Source: Nostoc sp. JL33 (GTDB taxonomy: Bacteria; Cyanobacteriota; Cyanobacteriia; Cyanobacteriales; Nostocaceae). Taken from it: a stretch of 35,665 bases of DNA. A program made the position numbers and the translations under genes. Below, piece after piece: positions 30,926 through 35,665 of the stretch (positions are counted from its first letter, which is position 1; each line of letters starts with the position of its first letter). The DNA lies in contig NZ_JABXKP010000016.1 of assembly GCF_017114985.1 (NCBI RefSeq), positions 1-35,665 of the forward strand, given 5' to 3'. The notes under the pieces are model-generated. The model was not told where the DNA came from and made no database searches. It was given only the letters and a program-made list of their open reading frames with translations.

Positions 30926-30988
30926 TTGTGGGGTGGGCCGGAAAGCCCGCCTTTGGTTATTGGGCGGGCTTTCCGGCCCACCCCACAA
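30926..30988. repeat. Hairpin with 26-bp perfect arms
   Basis: Positions 30926-30951 are the exact inverse complement of 30963-30988, around an 11-base loop (TTTGGTTATTG). The arms start TTGTGGGGTGGGCCGGAAAG and are GC-rich, unlike the flanks. It lies between era and the response regulator gene and could end era transcription, but its size and perfection suggest a palindromic repeat element. Confidence 0.8.
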
Positions 30989-31022
30989 TAAATAATTGGA
31001 TATTTTTTTATTTGTCAGTCCC

Positions 31023-31084
31023 TTAGGAGTTAAAAGTTATTCATAAGTTTTTAATTCAAAACTCCTAACTTTCAACTCCTAACT
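31023..31084. repeat. TTAGGAGTTA inverted repeat
   Basis: TTAGGAGTTAAAAGTTA at the left and its approximate complement (AACTTTCAACTCCTAA) at the right flank a TTTTTAATTCAAA centre. It directly follows the era stop. A TTAGGAGTTAGGAGT direct pair at 30814-30829 is of the same kind. Confidence 0.6.
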
Positions 31085-31088
31085 TGTT

Positions 31089-32063
31089 TTATTCTTCGAC
31101 GCGATAGCCTAACTCTGCTAAACTCACCCGCGACTGTCGCCATTTTGGCTGGACTTTGACAAATAATTCTAGGTAAACTTTACCAGCGATTAACTTTTGG
31201 ATTTGTTCGCGAGCTTCACTACCAATTGCTTTGAGCATCGCTCCGCCTTTGCCTATGAGTATGCCTTTTTGGGAATCGCGCTCGACGTTAATGGTAGCAA
31301 GTATACGGGTAATGCTGGGAGTTTCTTCTACTACGTCAATGGCGATCGCTACTGAATGGGGTACTTCTTCACGAGTCAATAATAAAATTTGTTCTCGGAT
31401 CAATTCGCCCATAATAAAGCGCTCTGGCTGGTCAGTTACCAAGTTTGGGGGATAGTATAATGGCCCAATTTCTAAATGTTCAATTAATAATTCTTGAAGT
31501 TGTGGTAATCCTGCACTAGTCTTGGCAGAAAATTTCACGATTTCCCATTCATGGGACTTGCACATCTGGGCGTAACTATCATCTAGAAACTGGAAATCGG
31601 GGGGTTGTTGGTCGGTTTTGTTCATGCCCAGAATCACCGGTGTTTTGCTGCGACTGAGCAAATCGGCAATATAGCGATCGCCTGCACCACAAGCCACTGC
31701 TCCATCTACCACAAACAACACTACATCTACCGATTCAATCGCAATTTTGGCATTTTGCACCAATACTTCCCCCAATTGATGATGGGGCTTATGAATTCCT
31801 GGTGTATCTACAAATATTAACTGCGCCTCTGGTGTAGTTAATATACCGCGCAAACGGTTACGTGTTGTTTGTGCGATCGGTGATGTAATGGCAATTTTTT
31901 GTCCTACCAATTGATTCATTAAAGTAGATTTACCGACATTAGGACGACCAACAATGCCGATAAAACCTGATTTAAATTCAGGAGGAGCCTGTGGGATTGT
32001 GGCTTCTCCTGAAAAAGAGAAGTTGTAATTATCAATACTAGTCACCTTTGGCTCCACCCTCAT
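31089..32063 (-). CDS. era: GTPase Era
   Basis: This 324-residue essential GTPase is a 16S rRNA-binding ribosome assembly factor. The G motifs are GIVGRPNVGKST (G1, about residues 36-47), TTRNR (G2), DTPGIHKPHHQLG (G3) and MNKTD (G4). The C-terminal KH domain shows ERDSQKGILIGKGGAMLKAI and KVYLELFVKVQPKWRQS. An N-terminal extension of about 30 residues (MRVEPKVTSIDNYNFSFSGE) precedes the GTPase domain, so the protein is slightly longer than the 300-residue norm. The 5' end of the gene, with start codon and upstream DNA, is duplicated just upstream (32167-32229) with the start codon lost in the second copy. Confidence 0.96.
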   Translation of the reverse strand: MRVEPKVTSIDNYNFSFSGEATIPQAPPEFKSGFIGIVGRPNVGKSTLMNQLVGQKIAITSPIAQTTRNRLRGILTTPEAQLIFVDTPGIHKPHHQLGEVLVQNAKIAIESVDVVLFVVDGAVACGAGDRYIADLLSRSKTPVILGMNKTDQQPPDFQFLDDSYAQMCKSHEWEIVKFSAKTSAGLPQLQELLIEHLEIGPLYYPPNLVTDQPERFIMGELIREQILLLTREEVPHSVAIAIDVVEETPSITRILATINVERDSQKGILIGKGGAMLKAIGSEAREQIQKLIAGKVYLELFVKVQPKWRQSRVSLAELGYRVEE

Positions 32064-32110
32064 ATTTTACAGTTGGTATAACTTGATTTTTTCTTAAACA
32101 CAAAACAAAC
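32050..32110. repeat. Direct repeat, era 5' end copy 1
   Basis: Runs from GGCTCCACCCTCATATTTTA through ACTTGATTTTTTC to AAACAAAC. It contains the era start codon (CAT at 32061-32063). It pairs with 32167-32229. Confidence 0.75.
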
Positions 32111-32166
32111 ATAAAATCACCCTGGCATTTTTAGGGATTATTTTTGCCGAGGTTTAATCTACTACT

Positions 32167-32229
32167 GGCTCTACACTTATATTTTACAGCTGAGATAACT
32201 TGATTTTGTTTTTAGATCCAAAACAAACA
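32167..32229. repeat. Direct repeat, era 5' end copy 2
   Basis: Runs from GGCTCTACACTTATATTTTA through ACTTGATTTTG to AAACAAACA. It matches copy 1 at most positions, but the start codon has become ATA (minus-strand reading ISVEP instead of MRVEP). Confidence 0.75.
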
Positions 32230-32292
32230 GTTCCATGACGAAGTTTGTATTAGCCTCAAGGGCATCTGTGTATAATTGAGCAATCAATTCCT

Positions 32293-32324
32293 CCGTAGGG
32301 GCAATTCATGAATTACCCCTACGG
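32293..32324. terminator. Long hairpin with TGTTTT tail
   Basis: CCGTAGGGG (32293-32301) and CCCCTACGG (32316-32324) flank AATTCATGAATT, which is itself palindromic, so the whole 32-base unit folds with one mismatch. TGTTTT follows on the plus strand. Related GTAGGGGCA words occur in the MITE core at 29381. Confidence 0.5.
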
Positions 32325-32337
32325 TGTTTTCGAGAAA

Positions 32338-32502
32338 TTAGACCCAATTTTCTAACGAAAATTCCCTAACCTGACGCATCCGTTCAAAATCACTATCACA
32401 AGACACAACAATCAGTGAATGACGTAATGCTGTAGCTGCTATTTATAAGTCATTCTCACTAATACCAATTTCTGTTAATTTAATAGTCTGATTATATTTT
32501 AC
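32338..32502 (-). pseudogene. VapC/PIN-domain toxin remnant with nonsense codon
   Basis: The minus strand reads VKYNQTIKLTEIGISENDL, stop, IAATALRHSLIVVSCDSDF, then ERMRQVREFSLENWV and a terminal stop. ISENDLWIAATAL is the standard PIN-domain C-terminal block, and the W position is replaced by TAA. There is no upstream start or N-terminal half (DTNI) before a stop at 32503, and a MITE begins 48 bases further on. It is a decayed toxin fragment of about 54 codons. Confidence 0.8.
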
Positions 32503-32549
32503 CTAAAAAACCGACTCTACCGATCCCTTTATGGAATCGAATCGAATAA

Positions 32550-32655
32550 TATAGCGTTCCCTAATCACATCAGGTACATCTTAGCCCCCTCCTCGCTTGC
32601 GGGGAGGGGGTTGGGGGTGGGGTTCTTGTACCTCACTCAACCGATAACCGCTATA
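32550..32655. mobile_element. MITE-like element 2 (106 bp)
   Basis: Ends TATAGCGTTC (from 32550) and AACCGCTATA (32646-32655) match element 1 except for one missing G. The subterminal GGTACA (32573-32578) and TGTACC (32627-32632) are also shared. The core, however, is the unrelated AGCCCCCTCCTCGCTTGCGG followed by GGAGGGGG, another hairpin word. No gene is carried. Confidence 0.78.
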
Positions 32656-32696
32656 AATCAAATAGTGTAGTATAGGCAGAAATTTAAATTTAGTTC

Positions 32697-33824
32697 CTAA
32701 CTAATAACTCCCAATACAAACTCGCCTTGATTGACAGCTTGATTGGTTGCGACATCATAAACTAATCCATCTTTTTGAGCGCAGACATCAATGACACTGG
32801 GTAACTTACCTTCTTTATTAAAACTGAGAATTTGATAGAGTTTTTCTCCAGCTTTTACATAACTACCTAATTCTATTCTCGATTGAATCATGCCACCTGC
32901 GATCGCATAATATTTTTTTCTGTTGCTGCTAGATGTAAAAGTCATCTCATGGGTTTTTGTGTCATCTGATAAATTAGGAATTTGCAGTACACCTTTTTGC
33001 ACTAAATAGTTTTTCACACCCCGCACACCTTTAGCGACTGAATCAGGGTTTATTTGCATTCCTGTTCCTAATTCGAGTGTCCAAGCTTCCACATCAAACT
33101 TGATTTCTCTACTAAACTCTTTAAAACAAGCTTCTAGTGCTAACCAAGGTTTGATAAAAGCTTCATCAAAAGCATCACCATCGTATTTATCAAGTAAGAT
33201 TCCAAAATCAAACCCGAAGTATTTTGCACTGTCTTCTCTATTTCGGAAGTAATAAAGGTAGCCTAACGCTTGATCTGTAGAAGTATGTAAGTCAATTAAA
33301 TAGTCTGCATCTAAACTCAGATTTTGTAGTTTATATCTAAAAAGCTCGGTGTAGGGTACACTACTAGGAGAATTAATTTTTTCTAAATTTTTTGCGAATT
33401 CTTGCTTAATTATAGTTAGATAATTTTGTCGAACGACCTCTAAATCTATATGAAGTTGAGACTTAGTAAAAGCCACTAAATCATCAGCTTGTTTCTCGTA
33501 ATCCCAAAATATGCGATTCCAATCTTTGGCTTCGTAAACGCAGTAACGTCCAGGGGAGAAATGATGCGATCGCTGATTCGTCCCCATTGGATTACAAACG
33601 GGAACCAACCAAATTTCTCCCGTAAAATCTGTATCATTTATTGTTAAAAAAAACTCAATTAGCTGGTGAATAACGGCATTACCAGCAATTTCTCCACCGT
33701 GCAGATTAGATTGAATGTAAACCTTTTTACCAGGTTTAGCGCCGATGAATTTGTAAACTTGTAAGTAGAGGCGATCGCCCGAAGCCATTTGACGTAATAA
33801 AATTGTTTCAATAACTGGCAGCAT
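32697..33824 (-). CDS. Succinylglutamate desuccinylase/aspartoacylase family protein
   Basis: A 375-residue zinc-dependent deacylase or carboxypeptidase of the M14-like AspA/AstE family. Zinc ligands H42 and E45 lie in SNLHGGEIAGNAVIH, the third ligand in DADYLIDLHTSTDQ (about residue 180). The substrate-binding NPMGTNQRSHHF block is also typical. The C-terminal part (AIAGGMIQSRIELGSYVKAG and the following 50 residues) is the biotinyl/lipoyl-like barrel often seen in this family. The true substrate is unknown. The gene stands alone on the minus strand in an otherwise decayed region. Confidence 0.85.
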   Translation of the reverse strand: MLPVIETILLRQMASGDRLYLQVYKFIGAKPGKKVYIQSNLHGGEIAGNAVIHQLIEFFLTINDTDFTGEIWLVPVCNPMGTNQRSHHFSPGRYCVYEAKDWNRIFWDYEKQADDLVAFTKSQLHIDLEVVRQNYLTIIKQEFAKNLEKINSPSSVPYTELFRYKLQNLSLDADYLIDLHTSTDQALGYLYYFRNREDSAKYFGFDFGILLDKYDGDAFDEAFIKPWLALEACFKEFSREIKFDVEAWTLELGTGMQINPDSVAKGVRGVKNYLVQKGVLQIPNLSDDTKTHEMTFTSSSNRKKYYAIAGGMIQSRIELGSYVKAGEKLYQILSFNKEGKLPSVIDVCAQKDGLVYDVATNQAVNQGEFVLGVIS

Positions 33825-33896
33825 GAAATAACTCGGTGATGATTTGAGTCAATTATCGCTTGATATGTACTGGATTAAAAGCCTAGCCGAATAGAA

Positions 33897-33926
33897 TTAG
33901 CTGATTTCATTTGCGTAATCAGCTAA
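33897..33926. promoter_or_regulatory. 10-bp-arm stem-loop upstream of the aspartoacylase-like gene
   Basis: TTAGCTGATT (33897-33906) pairs perfectly with AATCAGCTAA (33917-33926) around TCATTTGCGT. It lies 73 bases upstream of the start on the minus strand. It could be an operator or leader structure; no T-run follows. Confidence 0.4.
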
Positions 33927-34050
33927 CCTCCGCGTGAATTACTAGGATAAGGTAGCAAGTGTTGGCAGTAGCTATGGCGCAGAATTGCTTACGATCGCAC
34001 GCAGCGCACTACCCTAAAGAGCGATCGCATAAGCTTTTGTCAAAAAGTTG

Positions 34051-34216
34051 TAATGTTAAGGCTTAATGTCGTAACGTTAAGCCTTAATCTTATGATGCTG
34101 GTGATTAATGTTGTAATGTTAAGGCTTAATGTCGTAACGTTAAGCCTTAACATCGTAGCGTTAAGCCTTAATGTTATAGCGTTAAGGCTTAATCTCGTAA
34201 CGTTAAGGCTTAATGT
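34051..34216. repeat. 21-bp phased palindrome array
   Basis: Seven exact TTAAGSCTTAA cores lie at 34056, 34077, 34119, 34140, 34161, 34182 and 34203, all spaced 21 or 42 bases; the missing eighth position (about 34098) holds a degenerate unit. Core centres read GG, CC, x, GG, CC, CC, GG, GG. Units are joined by GTAACG/GTAATG words. Both strands are open across it, each reading seven-residue repeats such as VTLRLNV and TTLSLNI. Confidence 0.85.
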
Positions 34217-34229
34217 TGCAATGTTGGTG

Positions 34230-34291
34230 ACGACAAGACATTCACTTATAACTGCGATCGGTTGATTCAAGAACTAATAAATTCTCTCTAG
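34230..34291 (+). pseudogene. VapC C-terminal tail remnant
   Basis: The frame reads DKTFTYNCDRLIQELINSL and stop. The bases at 34261-34282 match 35194-35215 (GTTGATTCARGAACTAAYAA then AT), the tail of the intact-frame VapC downstream, at 20 of 22 positions. No PIN core precedes it; the array abuts it instead. Confidence 0.5.
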
Positions 34292-34333
34292 GTAATTTTC
34301 TAGGAGATATCGATTCTGGTAAATAGAATGTAG

Positions 34334-34392
34334 AAACCCAACACCTCAAAGTCTTGTAATTGTTGGGTTTCACTCCGTTCAACCCAACCTAC
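34334..34392. repeat. AAACCCAACA palindromic repeat
   Basis: AAACCCAACA (34334-34343) pairs with TGTTGGGTTT (34361-34370), followed by CAACCCAACCTAC (34380-34392). It belongs to the same family as 3617-3694. Confidence 0.7.
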
Positions 34393-34459
34393 GCACTACG
34401 CACCTGTTTTATTTTTTTTGGAATTGGTATTAATCACGACAAGGTAGTTATTCAGAAGT

Positions 34460-34488
34460 GCGATATCTAGGTTGGGCTACGCCTACGC
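34460..34488 (+). repeat. 29-bp dispersed repeat, copy 3
   Basis: Starts GCGATATCTAGGTTGGGCTA and ends CGCCTACGC, like copies 1 and 2. It lies 47 bases upstream of the antitoxin start and could carry or disturb its promoter. Confidence 0.75.
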
Positions 34489-34534
34489 AATATTTACGCA
34501 GTGTTCTATCCTAGAAATAAAAAGGAGCAGAAGA

Positions 34535-34807
34535 ATGCAAGCCTACAAGCTCAACGCCACAATTGATGAATCAGGTCATTTAATTATTGACGAACCTCTA
34601 AATATTGCTCCTGGAAAGGTGGAAGTGATTATTTTGCAGCCAGTTCCATCCTTGGAAACTTCTACTGAGTTACAGCCAGATAAGCCGAGAAGAAAGTCTA
34701 AAGTCAAAGCATTTGAAGGTTTATTTGAAAATGCCCCACCGACACCACCAGACTTTGACCCAGACCAAGCCCGATGGGAAGCTTTAAAGGAGAAACATAA
34801 TCTGTGA
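34535..34807 (+). CDS. Antitoxin of a VapBC-type pair
   Basis: A 90-residue protein, MQAYKLNATIDESGHLIIDE to the C-terminal RWEALKEKHNL. The ATG at 34535 is preferred over an earlier in-frame start (34472) because AAGGAG lies seven bases before it. The N-terminal half (LNATIDESGHLIIDEPLNIA) is a short beta-rich part as in AbrB-like or related small antitoxins, and the Pro-rich linker (APPTPPDFDP) leads to a C-terminal helix that would bind the toxin. It overlaps the toxin gene by 4 bases (GTGA), the classical translational coupling. The family is inferred mostly from this context. Confidence 0.75.
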   Translation: MQAYKLNATIDESGHLIIDEPLNIAPGKVEVIILQPVPSLETSTELQPDKPRRKSKVKAFEGLFENAPPTPPDFDPDQARWEALKEKHNL

Positions 34808-35190
34808 AAATCTTGTTAGACACCAACATCATTGTAGATGATGCCCTTGAGCGTGAACCTTTCCTAGAGGCAAGCGAACAAGTGTTGGTGCTAGTTGAGC
34901 AAGGACAGGTAGAAGGTTATATTTCCGCCTCAACTTTTAGTGATTTGTATTACATCATCCGTAGGGCAAGAGGTCGAGAGTGGACACTTACTTATTTAAG
35001 GCAGTTGGTCAACTTCTGCCGTGTCGCTACCGTAGACAGTACCGCAATCAACATGGCACTAAATCTTAACTTCAGAGATTTTGAAGACGCTATTCAATAC
35101 AGCACTGCGGCACTCAATCACTTAGATGCTATTATTACTCGCAAAGAGAAGAGATTTTCCAGTTGCTACTCCCAGAATTATCACACCTGA
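34804..35190 (+). CDS. PIN-domain toxin VapC with frameshifted C-terminus
   Basis: A 128-residue PIN ribonuclease-like protein, starting at GTG. The acidic residues expected for metal binding are D6 (LLDTNIIVDD), an acidic residue in ISASTFSDLYYI, and D93/D96-type residues in NFRDFEDAIQYSTA. After LDAIITR the frame changes: the next frame gives DFPVATPRIITPEELIQELT then NTP and a stop at 35222-35224, the normal tail. A one-base gain (or two-base loss) near 35145-35155 (AAAGAGAAGAGATTTT) therefore replaces the last 25 residues with RFSSCYSQNYHT. The metal-binding core is before the shift, but the TRNxxDF segment is lost, so activity is doubtful. Could also be an assembly error. Confidence 0.8.
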   Translation: MKILLDTNIIVDDALEREPFLEASEQVLVLVEQGQVEGYISASTFSDLYYIIRRARGREWTLTYLRQLVNFCRVATVDSTAINMALNLNFRDFEDAIQYSTAALNHLDAIITRKEKRFSSCYSQNYHT

Positions 35191-35243
35191 AGAGTTGATT
35201 CAGGAACTAACAAATACTCCATAAATAATTAAGTCAAATATAT

Positions 35244-35528
35244 ATGAATGCCCAATTAACCCCTGTTGAAATCCAAGAACTTCAGCAACTTCTCGCAAAC
35301 GACACCCCAGCGCAACAAGCACTTACTACCCTACAGCACCACAACGGGAATCTAGAAACTAGTTTTGATGCACTCTGGCAAGAGAAAGTTGGCAAAACAG
35401 ATTATAGTCAGGGCAAAAAATCTCTTTTGCAGCTGACTCTCGACGAAATCCGCGCGGAAATCTGTGGTGATGATGGTTTACGGGGCAAAATCAAAGAATA
35501 CACTAATAACCCAATACGGTTCAGTTAA
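35244..35528 (+). CDS. Conserved cyanobacterial hypothetical, probably truncated
   Basis: A 94-residue frame, MNAQLTPVEIQELQQLLAND, then TTLQHHNGNLETSFDALWQE and DEIRAEICGDDGLRGKIKEY. This resembles the N-terminus of longer cyanobacterial proteins with an 'LQ-HNGNLE-SFD-LW-EK' helix and a 'C-GD-G-RGK-KEY-NP' block, after which relatives usually continue into hydrophobic segments. Here the frame ends in NPIRFS at the point where the transposase fragment on the opposite strand stops, so it was probably cut by an IS insertion. Follows VapC by 19 bases after the restored VapC stop. Confidence 0.5.
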   Translation: MNAQLTPVEIQELQQLLANDTPAQQALTTLQHHNGNLETSFDALWQEKVGKTDYSQGKKSLLQLTLDEIRAEICGDDGLRGKIKEYTNNPIRFS

Positions 35529-35665
35529 GGCTGAAAGACTGATTAGTGATATGAAATTTAGGAGCTTCAACTCGTTGTCCAGTACCTCTGTGTTTTGGCT
35601 TTTTAGAACGAAACTTTGATACAGGTTTTTTCACAACTCTAGGGTTATTACGGGAAACTCGTTCG
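35521..35665 (-). CDS. Transposase C-terminus (partial at right edge)
   Basis: A minus-strand frame enters from the right edge: ERVSRNNPRVVKKPVSKFRS then KKPKHRGTGQRVEAPKFHIT and NQSFSLN, stop at 35521-35523. The NPRVVK(K/R)xxSKF-x-x-K(K/R)P-x-H tail is that of IS4-type transposases in Nostoc as I remember them. It overlaps the 3' end of the 94-residue gene by 8 bases on the opposite strand. Confidence 0.5.
   Translation of the reverse strand, partial: ERVSRNNPRVVKKPVSKFRSKKPKHRGTGQRVEAPKFHITNQSFSLN

Larger units (their letters stand above)
32064..32696. other. Spacer with duplication, hairpin, VapC remnant and MITE
   Basis: The gap between the era and aspartoacylase-like genes holds no intact gene. 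Its contents, listed separately, are the era 5'-end duplicate (32167-32229), a long hairpin (32293-32324), a PIN-domain gene remnant (32338-32502) and a second MITE-like element (32550-32655). Confidence 0.7.
33825..34534. other. Repeat-rich spacer without an intact gene
   Basis: The spacer contains a 10-bp-arm hairpin (33897-33926), HIP1 sites, a phased 21-bp palindrome array (34051-34216), a VapC-tail remnant (34230-34291), an AACCCAACC palindrome (34334-34392) and the third 29-bp repeat (34460-34488). Frames running through the array on both strands are artefacts of its symmetry unless shown otherwise. Confidence 0.7.

Noticed and set aside
34040..34270. Leu/Asn heptad-repeat proteins on both strands
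   Set aside because: Both strands are open because the units are palindromic; no ribosome site. Treated as a DNA array, not as a gene.

Overview
This window is almost certainly chromosomal DNA of a filamentous, Nostoc-like cyanobacterium. The evidence is the many HIP1 octamers (GCGATCGC) inside and between genes, a zeta-carotene desaturase of the plant/cyanobacterial type, several cyanobacteria-restricted protein families, an XisH/XisI pair, and many short tandem and palindromic repeats of the kinds known from Nostoc, Anabaena and Calothrix genomes.

Layout, left to right. 1-2.5 kb: edge of a probable transposase, a Uma2-type nuclease-fold protein, a CPBP membrane protease. 2.5-4.2 kb: repeat-rich DNA with a TM2-domain protein and a 59-codon membrane protein gene. 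4.2-6.8 kb: copper-type P1B ATPase carrying repeat-derived peptide inserts. 7.0-10.6 kb: FHA protein, a conserved hypothetical, a TIGR01777 epimerase-like protein (also with a repeat insert), a small membrane protein, a TPR protein and an A-type Fe-S carrier, separated by minisatellites. 10.9-12.5 kb: DUF6930-type protein. 12.5-14.06 kb: gene-poor DNA with a possible structured RNA. 14.06-16.5 kb: ribbon-helix-helix protein, crtQ and its SRPBCC neighbour. 16.5-20.9 kb: hypothetical, orphan HicB, small 2Fe-2S protein, cobyric acid synthase, conserved hypothetical, PrxQ/BCP-type peroxiredoxin. 21-25.8 kb: secreted protein, ABC-2 exporter, PLP decarboxylase, XisI and XisH, all on the minus strand. 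26-28.6 kb: VanX-like dipeptidase, two tandem TspO/MBR genes, a secreted protein. 28.6-35.7 kb: an accessory-like stretch with two MITE-like elements, a broken YdeI-like gene, GNAT, a NarL-type regulator, era, three VapC/PIN genes or remnants in decay, an aspartoacylase-like gene, a phased 21-bp palindrome array, and the end of a transposase.

Housekeeping functions (era, cobQ, crtQ, IscA-like, peroxiredoxin) are interspersed with accessory DNA, and no single metabolic cluster dominates. The main theme of the hunt is that short dispersed repeats have entered protein-coding sequence in frame: three sites in the P-type ATPase, one in the TIGR01777 gene (40 of 41 bases match a copy in a spacer 17 kb away) and one in the PLP decarboxylase. 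The second theme is a MITE family with constant ends and different cores, one copy of which truncates a gene. The third is antitoxin-type genes that persist beside absent, frameshifted or nonsense-mutated toxins. No CRISPR array, rRNA or tRNA was seen. All family assignments come from motif recognition by eye; no database search was run.
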